A stretch of DNA of 64,000 nt from Lonicera japonica (lineage: Eukaryota > Streptophyta > Magnoliopsida > Dipsacales > Caprifoliaceae). Every line of letters begins with the position of its first letter. Positions within the stretch are counted from its first letter, which is position 1. The notes under the pieces were generated by a model. It searched no databases and was not told the origin of the DNA. It worked only from the letters and a program-made list of their open reading frames with translations. Position numbers and translations under genes: made by a program. Where the stretch lies: assembly GCA_021464415.1 (NCBI GenBank), contig CM038468.1, forward strand, positions 34,026,969 through 34,090,968. Reading direction: 5' to 3'. Shown piece after piece: positions 23,133-35,080 of this stretch.

Positions 23133-23321
23133 GAGCTAACATAATAAGATATAGATGACAAATGGCTACTATTTGTGCACATAAAACCAATCAAGAACGT
23201 TATTTTGTTGATTCTTTTAGATATATAAAAGAGGAAAGAGAAGGAAAACTATTTTGCATTTGTTCGGTTTCTGTGCCTGGTTTTTATTTTTACTTGGCTC
23301 CTCTTATTCTTGCCGGACCAG

Positions 23322-23669
23322 GGGCATGAGCTGGAGGAAGAATCAACAAAGTCTGGTAACTCGGAAAAATAAGTCCCAGAAAACAGAAATAAATCTAAAT
23401 CCAAAACTGCACACCAACGCTCTCTGAGGAAGGGAAAAGCTTCCGTAAATGATTCTTCCTTGCCTCATCAACATCAGGAGGTTCTTGTGGATCCTAGAAG
23501 AAGATTGGAGTTCGACGTTGAGTATTGCCTTACACAAGTCAGTGACCTTAAATACCAAGCCCTTGACCTCATGATCCAAGCCGAGGGTGTCAGGTTCCAA
23601 GCCCCTGACCTCACATCCCAAATCGATGGTGCCGGATCCCAAAGCAGCAAGGCACCAATACAGTACAAG
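23322..23669 (+). pseudogene. Coiled-coil exon, copy 4 (one in-frame stop)
   Basis: Acceptor GGACCAG, then GHELEEESTKSGNSEK and a TAA at 23370-23372. The same frame reopens for 99 codons: a basic NKSKSKT stretch, a QHQEVLVDPRRRLEFDVEYC linker and degenerate heptads (LTQVSDLKYQALDLMIQAEG), up to a donor GTGATG at 23670. Leader, SKSK stretch and coil are in the same order as in the copies at 317 and 2118. The single stop makes it a pseudo-exon unless the TAA ends one isoform. Confidence 0.45.
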
Positions 23670-23800
23670 GTGATGGCATTTTTCTAAAATTTATTTGCAT
23701 TTTCGCCTTTTTACGCATATAAGTTGTTGGTGACAAATGGCTGTCCGCTACTTGTTTTATGTTTGATAACGCATTATATCTATGCATGTAGTGCTTTTTA

Positions 23801-24064
23801 TTGACAGCTGGCCGCGTATACTTGCAACAGCATCAGCAAACACTGATGCCTCGTACCACTGTAGCTGAAGAAGATGAACTAAAACTGATACGTGCCGTAC
23901 AAAGATTGGAGATGATTAATAAAACTGAACCTGTAAGACCTATCCGTAGAAATATTGAGTTATCTGATAAAGTTGTCCTTCTCCGATCCCAAGTCACCGA
24001 CCTCGAATCCATAGTCAAAGACCTCCAATCCCATCGCATATCCAATAATCCCGATGATGAAACT
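23801..24064 (+). CDS. Coiled-coil exon, copy 5
   Basis: An open frame of 88 codons ending at donor GTAGAT (24065), phase 0. After QTLMPRTTVAEEDELKLI it continues to a coil, LSDKVVLLRSQVTDLESIVK, and ends SNNPDDET. The likely acceptor is one of the CAG triplets at 23828-23839. Related to the other coil exons by LRSQVTDLES. A (CT)n tract follows in the intron. Confidence 0.45.
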
Positions 24065-24239
24065 GTAGATGCTCTCTCTCTCTCCCCCCCTCTTTCTCTC
24101 CTCCTATATATATTTCTCATTATCTTTGTTGCAGAGTTTGCCTGAATGCACGCACTCACACACATGCACAGACAAGCAGACACTCTCACGATATGATCTG
24201 TCCATGCTTGTTTGAATGGTGTGATTGGTTGCTGAGAAT

Positions 24240-24790
24240 TTGTAGGTGCCGCATTATCGGGCCTGGCGGGAGGCTAGGCGGATAGACTTAGTTTCTTTTC
24301 TTTTGTTCTTTGTTTAAACAACTACCTTTTCTTTTCCTATTTTTTTCTTAAAAACATTTTGGGAAACGGTAGAAAACCAATCAACCATCGTAAGCAAAAC
24401 CCGTCTTTGTTTCCTCCCATTCACACCAAACCCTAGCCTACTGCGACACTGCAGCAAGAAGAATAGTAGGAGAAAGGGTAGGGGAGGAAGAACTCACTTT
24501 AGCCAATTTACGAACTCAATGTTCTACCTTATTTCTTTATCTTGAATTGTCTTCCCCTTTTGTTTTTATTGTTGCTTCTTTACCCGCTTTTTGCTGTTGC
24601 TTGAAATAAATTTATAGTTTCATATTGTTGTGAACTTTTGTTTCAGTTTTGTTGTGGACAGTTGACCCAATCACTAAGCTTACATCTGGTTTTGCGTTAT
24701 AATATTATATATATATGAACACTTAGAAGTTAAAAATGACCACCTAGCACCTAGCTTCCTTGGTGCTTTACGTCCGCCTTGCGCCTTTAA
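24240..24790. other. Intronic insertion-like segment
   Basis: The left side carries GGCCTGGCGGGAGGCTAGGC and the right side GCACCTAGCTTCCTTGGTGC / CCGCCTTGCGCC, both GC-rich and partly complementary, enclosing AT-rich sequence. This suggests a small DNA transposon, but I could not define ends or a duplication. Confidence 0.25.
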
Positions 24791-24814
24791 GAACATTGAT
24801 TATTAGGACATAAA

Positions 24815-26521
24815 TGATAAACGCATAATATTGTCATGTCTAAGCTCCTTCTCGGAGTCGCTTGACGCGTTTATTGCATTAATTCTGCCTAATTATCCGC
24901 TTATCTTGAGATTAGTGTCTTAGCGAGTTTTGTATCTAATATTGTCCCGCTAGGTGTGCTTTTGTTGTGTTTCTGTGTGTTTATAGGCATAGGATGCAAT
25001 GGCCTTCGAGGAACTGATCAAGCGCTAATGAAAAGCTCGCAAAAGTGCTGATTTAGAGAATTTCCAGAAGCATGATCGATCATGGAATTCCATGATCGAT
25101 CATGGTGCAAATAATCTTCAGGCAGAGGACCCCATGATCAATCATGGGTTGGCCATGATCGATCATGGTACCCCCATGATCGATCATGCTTCCTACCAGC
25201 TTCAATCATGGGTCTGGCGGAGACATCCACCAACTCCCTACTTTTAGCCTTTTTTGGGGGATTGTTGTCTAGAGATATTTTCCCTTGCTTATTTTATTAG
25301 TTTTTGGTACTCCTTTAGCTATTGTTTTAGTCTAGGAGATAGGGGAGATGAAAAATCTTGTTTTTACATAGAAAAGTTCTAGAGAGAAGGGAGAGCTTTT
25401 GGAGTGTCTTCTTCTTCATTTCTCTTGTAAGTTTTTAATTGTAAGAATGATTTCTTCTTCTATGATATTTGTTCTTGCATTTATTATGGAGTAGTCTTTT
25501 ACTAAGGTTACGGAGGTTGATTGCGATATGATTTTCGGTGATTAATGGCTCAATCCATGTTTAAAGTTTGATAAATATTTGTGAATCCTTTTCCTTTCCA
25601 AATCCTTCATTCTACAAGCTTTCTAGGTATTTTCATTGTACGATTAGACTTTTCATGCCTTGTATGCTTAGTGCTTGTTGATTAATGAAAATACAACATA
25701 TTTATATGGTTCTAGAAAGCTTGTTGTCTCTTTCCCCCATCCATGGAGCTTTTTCCTCTTCGTAGAAATTATGAATAGTTCTTAAATCTCCATAGACGGG
25801 TTATAAATTTGTTTAACTTATCTTTTATTCATTTATTGATATATTGAGTGCTTCTTACACTATATGTGATACTTAGACTCTTTATTTTCTAACCTAAGTG
25901 ATAAACGACGAGTTGACGAATTTATCCCATAAACTTCATTCCGTTTCATTGATAGGATTCACTTTCTAATTTTCATACTTTAAATCATGAGATTTCATAC
26001 ACTTGCTTTATGTTAAATCTTTTTACGATGAGTTTGTCATATTTATCTCGGATTGGCTTCATCGGGAATGGGTTGCCTTGCTTCACACCCGTAGCTAAGA
26101 GGTAGGAATGATAACCTCGTCTTTCGTGGAATGTTGTTTGTTTCTCTCGTGATATAGCTTCAATCCGGGAATGAGTCGCCTAGCGTCGCACCCTTTGCTA
26201 TTGAGAGAAACACCAACATTCCCCATATCTCGAGAAACCTAGTGTTGTAATCTTTGTATGAGCTATCGATCACCATCTTTTAAATCGTAACTAACCTCCA
26301 ACTACCTTAGTGCTTTCTTATTAATTTTCACAACCATTTTACATTAACGTTGTTCTACAACAAATCCAACTCACACAAAATCTGAAAATCGTAAAATCCG
26401 TAATCCATTCCATTCCTTTTCACTTATCCCTGTGGTTCGACACTCGGACTTCCGAGACTATATTACAACTTGACGTGCCTGCACTTGGGCTCTATCGTAA
26501 CGTGCTATTTTAGCGGCGTCA
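24815..26521 (+). mobile_element. Solo LTR, 1707 bp (Ty3/gypsy-like)
   Basis: Starts TGATAAACGC and ends GCGGCGTCA, flanked by a perfect 5-bp target-site duplication ATAAA (24810-24814 and 26522-26526). The 3' part with CCCTGTGGTTCGACACTCGG resembles long plant gypsy LTRs. No internal region is present. It lies in an intron of the coiled-coil gene family. A cluster of palindromes occurs at 25069-25190. Confidence 0.8.
25069..25190. repeat. CATGATCGATCATG palindrome cluster in the LTR
   Basis: Five or so copies of the perfect 14-16 bp palindrome CCATGATCGATCATGG (one with CAATCATG) within about 120 bases, separated by 10-30 bp. Non-coding; possible dyad binding sites or cruciform-forming DNA within the LTR. 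Confidence 0.85.
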
Positions 26522-26584
26522 ATAAACAATGTACATAATTTCCTTAAGAAAGTACCAAAATCAGAGTGGGACTATCAACTTCAG

Positions 26585-26688
26585 ACAGGAGGGAGTATCT
26601 AGTTTCTTTGAAGGGATTTAGGAGGAATGATATAGAACCACGGAGAAACTTTTGGTCAAGATTGGAAGACTCATTGAAGAAAAGCAAT
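26585..26688 (+). CDS. Basic exon of second gene copy (putative)
   Basis: An open frame through REYLVSLKGFRRNDIEPRRN and FWSRLEDSLKKSN to donor GTATGC; read on, it would end VVPD-TAG at 26728. The sequence aligns with 37349-37420 (GGAGTAGTATCTATTTTCT against GGAGGGAGTATCTAGTTTCT), supporting a duplicated exon. The acceptor (CTTCAG at 26584) is provisional and its phase does not join cleanly to 24064. Product unknown. Confidence 0.35.
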
Positions 26689-26807
26689 GTATGCCCAACA
26701 CCTCCAGTCAAGGAAGTTGTCCCAGATTAGCTATTACTTTAAACTGTTGCCTGATTGAATTTATTGGTGTAAACTGTTAATTGAAATTCTCCCTTCTCCC
26801 TTCTTCG

Positions 26808-26875
<68 letters not shown>

Positions 26876-26878
26876 CCC
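26808..26878. repeat. (CT)n (CA)n microsatellite
   Basis: About 45 bases of CT repeats followed by CA repeats in the intron just before the exon at 26962. An equivalent CT/CA tract occurs before the homologous exon at 37517 (37435-37490). Confidence 0.9.
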
Positions 26879-27026
26879 CCTACCCACCCCTCCCCATGCA
26901 CGCGTGCACGCACACTCACAAACATTTCTGCATGTGTTTCTAATGTTGTGTTCTGATTCAGCAGCGAGGTGGCAATCTCAGACATCAATACTCTCAACAA
27001 CCTGGAACTGGAAGGTCGGCTCCCAC

Positions 27027-29238
27027 TGTCACACCCGAACAACAAAAATAAGACTTACTTAAAAATACAATTAAATTAAGAAAACCTAATAATATTATCA
27101 TTTCTAGAATCAACACCATCCCATATAAACCTTCTATAAACAAAAACGACGTAGTGCTTTTTTTTTTTTCTCCTATAAACCTTCCCACCCATCCTAGACC
27201 TGGCAGTGAACATCCTTTCTTGATACCTGTAAAGAGAAACATATACAAAGGTATGAGCTATAGGCTCAGTGAATGCATCACTTAATTACCTCAAGAGTAA
27301 TCCGTAAAAGTATATATATACACACACATATAATATATAATCACATTCAACTCCCATCCTTTAGCCATCATATAAAGCATCAGATGTACCACACACATAA
27401 CCGCTCTATAGCCCCCATTATTAGGCATCAAGCATTCATTCCATATACACATCCTCTAGCCCTATATATACTGGGCATTAGATGTATCACATACATAACC
27501 GCTCTATAGCCTTAATTATTAGGCATCAAGCATCCATTCCATATACGCATCCTCTAGCTCTATATATACTGGGCATCAGATGTATCATAAACATAACCGC
27601 TCTATAGCCTTAATTATTAGGCATCAAGCATCCATTCCATATACACATCCTCTAGCCCTATATATACTGGGCATCAGATGTATCATAAACATAACCGCTC
27701 TATAGCCTTAATTATTAGGCATCAAGCATCCATTCCATATCACATCCTCTAGCCCTATATATACTGGGCATCAGATGTATCATAAACATAACTTCTCTAT
27801 AGCCTTAATTATTAGGCATCAAGCATCCATTCTATATACACATCCTCTAGCCCTATATATACTGGGCATCAGATGTATCATATACATACTCTTCTTTCAA
27901 TCAAGTCACGACTCAACTCCACTTTACCAAACATGATAAATTCAATATACATATTCCATATCACCATTCACATTCATACATTCAATTGTATATAAATTTC
28001 AAGTGAGTACACTCACCTCAAGTCCACACCAACGTAGTTCTAAGTTCTATTTTCTCGGTGATTTAGAAGTATCAGTTCCTTCACCTACCAATCTAACATA
28101 ATTAGTATTCCAACTCTACCTCAATATAATCATTTATAAGTATGAAAAATACACTAACAATTATACAAATGTATACCCTTATGCACTTGTTAATTTACAA
28201 CATATTACAACCTTTCCGAATTAGGTGCAGTCCGAATCCACTGCATAGACTAGGTACTTTCTGTTCTTCGATCATTCTCAAATTTTTATAGTAGTTACAC
28301 AACATGTATATAAACAATATCCCAGAATTTGAGCATAATCCAACGGCTAACAAATCAGATATTCACAAACCAACTCAGTAGAAACATGCTGTCCAGAATA
28401 AAACGTATGACAATAGTCTAACTTCACGGATTAAACTGTACCAATTGGCTGAGAACTAGGTGCTCTACCATATATTTATGGAAATCTCTGTGTGTCTACT
28501 TTTTAATGCAATTTACGGTGCATAAATTGGAATTTTCTACAAGGAGTTATAGCAATTCTCCCACAGGGACACCAATCTGTCAGAATTATGAACTTTTAGA
28601 TTTTTAGCATGATTTCTACTTATATCATCTATTATTGTCTTTTCATGATCACAAAAATTCAATTATATCATTACAACACACAAGAACACTAAGAAACAAA
28701 TTCAAAACCATCTTTCAATCATAATTTTCCAATTTCAATTGCTACAAACACAATAAAAGGATGATTAAAAACATAAATAGCATAGTTTAAACTTACCAAA
28801 ATTTAATTCTCCAAATTTCCTTATTTTTCTCTTCTTCTCCCTCTTTCCCTCTTTCTCTCTCTGTTTTTCTCTCCTTCTTCCCGTGCTTCTCTTGATTTTT
28901 CTTAATTTTCCCAATATTAACAACACTCCAATCATACACATATAATTCAATTAACACACTACCCCCTCAACTTCTATTTCACACAACTAAATCCACTTAC
29001 ATACTTTATTTTCAAATAAGTTCCTCAATTATTATTCTAACATAAGTTCTTATAATATAAACAAATTTAACTCACATTCTTCCTACAAAATCAAACAACA
29101 TGGCAAAAATGCGAAATTCCACTATTCACCACACATGAGGAATAAATTGATATTATTAAATGCACAAACATAATTGTAAATACTAATAAATATTTAAAAT
29201 GATACTAAAACATTTGTTTTAAGATTCGGAATGTCACA
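27027..29238 (+). mobile_element. Solo LTR, 2212 bp, inside an exon
   Basis: Starts TGTCACACCCGAA and ends TTCGGAATGTCACA, an imperfect inverted repeat with TG..CA ends. The perfect 5-bp target-site duplication is CCCAC (27022-27026 and 29239-29243). It carries a 98-bp tandem repeat and no coding sequence. Size and TGTCACACC-type ends fit Ty3/gypsy LTRs of plants. No primer-binding site or second LTR is present. Orientation is set only by the assumed terminal sequence. Confidence 0.8.
27376..27890. repeat. 98-bp tandem repeat, about 5 copies
   Basis: The landmark CATAACCGCTCTATAG recurs at 27396, 27494, 27592 and 27690, and as CATAACTTCTCTATAG at 27787, a period of 98, 98, 98 and 97. Each unit consists of two diverged halves of about 49 bp, CTCTATAGCC..GGCATCAAGCAT and CTCTAGCCC..GGGCATCAGATG, so it is a dimeric higher-order repeat. 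Confidence 0.9.
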
Positions 29239-29834
29239 CCCACACTCGAAAGAATACATGAAATCGAGCCCTCTTCTTCTTCAGATTCTCATAAGCGAAG
29301 TGGGAATGGAATTCTGAAGGTACTTACTACTACTACTACTTGTTTTGTAATCATTTATAATACAATAGTAATGGGGGTTGTATTATCCTTGACAAGACTA
29401 TTGTGAGTGGTGTTTATTGAACGGTTATTCGTTTTTTGGGTAATTTATGTTTTCTTGTAAAATTATGAACAAATCATATGCACTAGAAATTTGAAATTTT
29501 AATAGAAAATAGAGAGCAAGTTTAAACCAAAGATGCGAACACATTTTGACCCATCCTAGTTCTTTTTTACAGGGTTGGCGTTGGCTTAAGCTGTACCGGA
29601 AAACTAGGAAGTCTGATTGATGATGTATAGAGAGAAACTTTATAGTAATAGCACATTCTTTTTCACACCTGCGTGCATTCAATTCATTTATACTGATAAA
29701 AAGTTTGAAGTTTTGATGTGAAAAACATGATATCAAAACATGAAACTTTATACTTAGGGTCATTGAAGTATAGGATTAAGTGTGTGGTTGTGTTTTCTAA
29801 TTATGGAAATGCCTTACCCCCATTATTTCAACAG

Positions 29835-29891
29835 GAAATTTTTCGAAAACTAGCACAATCCTATTGCATACAGAAGAAAAACACTTGTTGA
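29835..29891 (+). CDS. Candidate terminal exon of second gene copy
   Basis: Acceptor CAACAG followed by EIFRKLAQSYCIQKKNTC and a TGA stop at 29889-29891. It joins in phase 0 to the exon ending at 29319. Short, so weak on its own; the phase agreement is the main support. Confidence 0.3.
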   Translation, partial: EIFRKLAQSYCIQKKNTC

Positions 29892-30423
29892 TATGTCCTA
29901 AGGTGCTGTTTGCCTTCATGAACATGCATACAACTCCCAAGATTGAACAACCAAGGTTCCTATTAGCAATCCTATAGAAATCCTGTTGTACTCTAAAGCC
30001 ATGAAGATCGAGAAGATGACGAAGGAGAACAAATGACTTTTGGTCTAAACACCGAAATTAATAAAATAATAATGGAAAGCAAATAATTAAAAGGTTTCTA
30101 AAAATTTGATTTTTTCCAAGGTAGTCCAAGCCCCAAATCGTTCCCATTGAGCCACACATCCAAAAATAATTATTTCATTCAACAATGTTATAAATTCAGC
30201 AAAAATGATGCCCAAAATGATTAGACAACAAAGAAAAAAGGGTAAGAAATAACATACTAAATCAACATATATATATGGATGAGTTTTCAATAGTTACCTT
30301 CCCTTGCTATCTATTGATGGGTACTGACATTAATTAATGCACATTGGTGAGGGTCAAATCCTTTAACTTGTTATAGCAGGTTAATGTGACATATTCTATT
30401 TTTTTATTTTTTAATTAAACTTT
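29892..30423. other. Downstream spacer
   Basis: Possible 3' UTR of the preceding gene copy at first, then AT-rich DNA. No gene seen. Confidence 0.35.
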
Positions 30424-30733
30424 AGGTGGTGTTTGGTTGAGATTTTAAAATCAAGTTTTTAAATTTTTTACCAAAAAGTCAACTTTACTTCACACTTTCC
30501 AAATTACTTTACTTTCTCTCTCCTTTTTTTTAAACATCATAACTTTAAATTCAAAAATCGGAATTAAATAAAAATATATATTTGAAACCTAATTATCGTG
30601 ATCTATAAAACAAGATCCATTGTGATTATTTTTTTACGAGTTTTTTTGAATTGGTTGAAAAAAACTTTAACAAAAATTAAATTCACTTTTCAAAACATAG
30701 TTTTAAAATCTCAACTAAACAAGATTCCTTAAA
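30424..30733. mobile_element. MITE, about 310 bp (family TGTTTGGTTGAG)
   Basis: The left end GGTGTTTGGTTGAGATTTT pairs with the right end AAAATCTCAACTAAACAAG as an inverted repeat of about 20 bp with one or two mismatches. The interior shares GATCTATAAAACAAGATCCATT and ACATCATAACTTTAAATTC with the element at 32272-32640. Duplication not resolved. Confidence 0.6.
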
Positions 30734-32201
30734 GATTTTATTTGTCAAATAGAATTAGGATAACCTAATTTCAAATAGGATAAGTGTTTATGGATGTTTT
30801 GGTCATTTCAGTTTTATAGTTAATTAATAATATAAGTTTATGGAAAATAACACTTTCAAAATGTATTTGACTTTGAATTTTCATCTATGTATAATAGGTT
30901 TACAAATTACATACAATTCAACTGTTTCAATAACACTTTCAATTTAATCATTTTATTATCATTTATGACAAATCATATCACAATAAAAATCTAAAAATTA
31001 ATTTAAAGTATCTCATATAGCATGTGCTACTTGTTTTTATTAGTCACTGTTCAACTAAATAATAATTTTAACACAATAACATAAAATAATATTAAAAAAA
31101 TATATTTTCTTAATTTAAAGTATTTCAAACAAACTCAACTTTTAATAATTTGATTAGATACGGAAGTATGTGCACGACTTCCTAAATAACACTTAAAATA
31201 TATCTTATTTAGTATTAAATAATTAATTATTTGGTTCAATAATTAATGTGTTGTGTTTGACAAACAAATTTTGTACAATTTTTAAAATTAAGAATTATAT
31301 CCACTAATTAAAATTAATTTATAATTGTACTAATTTAGATTACATTTTAATTTAGATTCCTAATAGAAATATACTTCCATTTTAATTTATTTTCTATTTT
31401 CTTTTAATGTGCATTTGAATTATATAATTGAATTTAGCTTTAAAATTCATAAATCTAATATTCAAAAATTACATATTTGAAATACAAAAGTTAAAATTTT
31501 ATGTTTACTTAACAAATATATGGAAATTGATTTCTAAATTCAAATATTATTCCGCTAAAATTTATATTTAGTTGATTAGTAAGTTATTTTTATTTTTGGC
31601 ACTGTGACAAAACTCAGGCTTATAAAAAATTAACTCGTTTGACTCGACCAGCCCATATTATAGTATTTTATTCCTTATAATATAACGTAATTACCATAGG
31701 GCGGGAGTGGGTTTATGTGTACACTATACGCGATAGATTTAGATTTAAAAAAATAAAATCTGTGCCAGGTTAGGATGTTTTTATAAGCTTGTTGGATTTG
31801 GGTTTGGACAACACACGACCATTTGTCATTCCTCATATTATTATTATAATTAATATTACAAGTATATTTATAATAATAAAAAATAATAATTTGTTTAAAA
31901 ATAAATTAATATTTTTTTCCAAATTCACAAGTTTGGAATCTATAAGGAACAACTCTATTTTTAAAATTTGAAAGTTATAACTTTAAGATAAGTATCAATC
32001 TCATTATTTGAATATATTTATAAATCTCAAATCATAATTTCACACCAAACAAAAATATTTAGATTTGAGATTCCAAATCCAAATCTCATGTTAAAATTTT
32101 CTCTCAAATCCACATTCTAAACACACCCTTAAAAGAATTTTATTAAAAAATATTTTCAATTCACTATGTTATTAATACTTCCATCCATTTTTTTTCACAT
32201 C

Positions 32202-32204
<3 letters not shown>
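30734..32204. other. AT-rich intergenic DNA
   Basis: About 1.5 kb, very AT-rich, no gene. Around 31960-32110 the sequence AAACCAAACA/AACACACCC-like hints at another MITE, but ends are not clear. Confidence 0.35.

Positions 32205-32256
<52 letters not shown>
32205..32256. repeat. (AAT)n microsatellite
   Basis: About 17 consecutive ATA/AAT triplets. Confidence 0.95.
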
Positions 32257-32257
<1 letters not shown>

Positions 32258-32271
32258 GATTTAAGAATCAA

Positions 32272-32640
32272 GCCCCTGTTTGGTATCTCTTTATTTTTTT
32301 TCCCCCCAAATTTTTAAAACTCAACTCAAAATCAACTATACTTTTACACTTCCCAAAAAAAAAACTTAACTTAACTTTCTCTCTCTAAATTTTTTTTTAA
32401 AACACCATAACTTTAAATTTAAAAATCAAAATTAAATAAAAAATATATATTTAAAACATACTCGTCGAGATCTATAAAATAAGATCCATTTTGACTATTT
32501 TTTGAAATTTTTTATGAGATTTTTAGTTGATTAAAAAACACTAAAAAAAAAACCAAATCCACTTTTCAACATACTTCTAAATTCTACCAAACACCATATT
32601 TTAAAAACTCAACTCAAAAATCCACCAAACAGGCCCCAAA
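32272..32640. mobile_element. MITE related to 30424-30733
   Basis: The left end GCCCCTGTTTGGT pairs with the right end ACCAAACAGGCCCC. The interior shares the ACACCATAACTTTAAATT and GATCTATAAAATAAGATCC blocks with the element at 30424. Probably the same family with diverged ends. Confidence 0.55.
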
Positions 32641-34618
32641 TATACATATTCTTCTATGTTGACGACCACAGTAGACCTATTTCATGTTTATCAAATTTTC
32701 ATTGTATAATCATATAAAGTATTTATGATCATGTAATTAATTAGCTAGCACGACATTTGGTAATATGATTTATAACACGAATAGTATTTTCTTGCACTGT
32801 AATAGTTTGTGAGAGGATAATTATGCAAACAACATACCATAAACCTTTGAGATTTATTTTGTGCTTCAAAATTTTATTTTATTTTTTTGAAATTATGTGA
32901 AATAAATGAGCCCACAAACAATTCTAAAAAAATTCATCAAAATTAAATTTTTTTTGAAAGGATCACCGTTCTCAAGTAATTTTATTTTTATTTTTTGTTG
33001 TACATAATTCTTTTTTCTTTTTAAAATTGTAGCATCTTATCATTTGATAATTAATTTGAAATTTAGAGTTTTTGGAATAATAAAAAATATATATATATAT
33101 ATATTTAAAACTTATGTTATTGGTTGACCTTTGTGATAAGATTTCGGTTACATGTTCAAATTTGAAATCTTTGTTTGAGATGTTTAGTTTGAATTTTCAT
33201 TTTTGTTATTTATATTTTTTTTTATTTTATTTTTTAATAGTTGTTATCTTTAATAAGGGGGAGTTTTGAAAATGACTATTGTTTATTTTTAATAAATTAA
33301 AATTTATTTTGTCATTAATTAAAAAGTTGTCCTTGAAATTAATCCTAAAAATACAATGTCCTTTTGTCAGAATGAGAGTAATTAATATGTACTTTAAAAA
33401 AAACCAATAATTTTATTTATTTAATTAAAGTAGATGTACCTATTAATCTATTTTATTTTTAATATTAAATCATTAATAAAATAGTATTTATAAAATTAAA
33501 TCAATAATATCTTTTTGTTAGTTTATCCACACTTACGGATTAATTTAGCAGGCAATATTAATTAACTTAATAATAAAAATTAACTGCAAGATATCAATAT
33601 AAATAAAATCACTTATTTTATAGGGGTAAGAAATAGAAATATCCTATATTAGAATTACAAAATCATGTAATGAATATCTAATTTATAATTCTTTAACTTT
33701 GTTACAAAATCTAATCACTGATTTTTTGTTACAAACAAAAAATCAGTGATGAATTACAAAATCTAATCAATGATTCTTTAATGAATATCATCTGTATCTA
33801 ATCATGTAATGATTTACAAAATCATGTAAATATAATATATTGGAATTACAAGATATCAATATAAATAAAATCACTGATTTTTTGTTACAAAATCAAGTTA
33901 CCCATTTAACCTTGTATTTAATACTTTGTATTTCTCCAATATGCATTAATTATGTTAGACAACTACACATTTGATTTCAACCATTGATTTTTTATCCAAT
34001 GGTTAATATTATAATAACCATCCATGGGTAAAAAGAGAAGTAACCATTAAAACCTTATCCATATATATATAATGTAAGTACCAAAATGATTAGCCTTGTA
34101 ATCTTCTTTGAAATTGAATGGGTCTCTCAATCCCACCAACTGCATGGTATTTTAATTCCTTTCACTTTAGGATTTAAATAATCTCCTGATATTATCTTAT
34201 ATTTAATATTTGATGCTACTATAATATTTAAATTATATTTTATTTCATTAAATAGGTATCTTATAGTATTATTGTTTGACGTTAATAATTTTGTAAATAA
34301 TTTTTTAAAACTTTTTTTGATTTGACATGATATCCTAAATAAAAGAAATTATAAAACAACAAAAAAAAAATTTTAATTAATTTTTTTCAAAACAAAAATT
34401 AGTATTTTAACAAGACAAATATTATTGAGTCCTTTTAATGTAATTTATAGAAAATAAATAAGAAAAATTAGTAACAACAATTTTTTTATTTCATTTATAT
34501 ATAGTATGATACAAATTTAAAAATCATAAAACAATAATGAATTACTCCCAAGTAATATAATCCTAGTAGAAAAATGAATTATTAATTTGACAATATAAAC
34601 ATGAACAATTTATATTTA
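32641..34618. other. AT-rich intergenic DNA
   Basis: About 2 kb with no gene. It contains local duplications of ACAAAATCTAATCA and ATCAATATAAATAAAATCACTG around 33590-33890 and the hairpin at 33714. Confidence 0.4.
33714..33750. repeat. Perfect 17-bp hairpin, 3-nt loop
   Basis: ATCACTGATTTTTTGTT, loop ACA, then AACAAAAAATCAGTGAT. Both arms are also repeated nearby (33860-33890), so it is probably local duplication in inverted orientation, not an RNA gene. Confidence 0.85.
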
Positions 34619-35080
34619 GCATTTTTTGAGTTACCCCTGTTATTAATACGAAACTCAAGATACCCCCACTTTTACTAATCGTTTGAGTTACTCTCAAGAT
34701 TCGATAGAATACTACCCCATCCAAAAAAAATTGTCGACTTGAGTAGTATTACATCCTATTGGTGAAAATTTGTCTTCAAAAACTTCGATTTGGAATTAGT
34801 TTAACACGTAGAGAAAGATGAAATCCATCTATTTCCAATAAAGTTGGGAAATCTCTATCTTTAATAATGGAGTTTTGTGGTGTTTTAGAGAGAAATTAAA
34901 GAATAAGATTTTTTTTAAAAGAAGATGAATAGTTACATAAGGGCAAAATGGTTAGACATAAATTTTTTTAAACAAAGTTAGCATTCCGTCAACTCTTGGG
35001 AATAACTCAAACGATTAGTAAAATAAGGGCTATCTTGAACTTTGTATTAATAATAGGGGGTAACTCAAAAAATCCCTTTA
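34619..35080. mobile_element. Fold-back element with long inverted repeats
   Basis: The left arm (TTTTTTGAGTTACCCC.. through TTACTAATCGTTTGAGTTA) and right arm (TAACTCAAACGATTAGTAAA through TAACTCAAAAAATCCC) are complementary over about 85-100 bp, with a non-coding centre. The architecture fits a non-autonomous MULE or fold-back transposon. No clear target-site duplication found. Confidence 0.6.

Larger units (their letters stand above)
26962..29319 (+). pseudogene. Exon split by a solo LTR
   Basis: Acceptor GATTCAG, then QRGGNLRHQYSQQPGTGRSA up to 27026. The coding sequence resumes at 29244 with TLERIHEIEPSSSSDSHKRS and ends GNGILK at 29319, before donor GTACTT. Without the LTR and one copy of the CCCAC duplication the exon is 141 nt, 47 open codons. 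The Gly/Arg/Ser-rich start aligns with the exons at 23085 and 37517. The insertion brings in stops and 2.2 kb, so this copy is disrupted unless the LTR is spliced out. Confidence 0.5.

Noticed and set aside
26781..27062. Ser/Leu-repeat frame and its antisense Arg/Glu-repeat frame
   Set aside because: Both are translations of the (CT)n microsatellite.
33714..33750. Hairpin as a microRNA precursor
   Set aside because: Stem of 17 bp with a 3-nt loop is far too short and AT-rich for a plant miRNA precursor.
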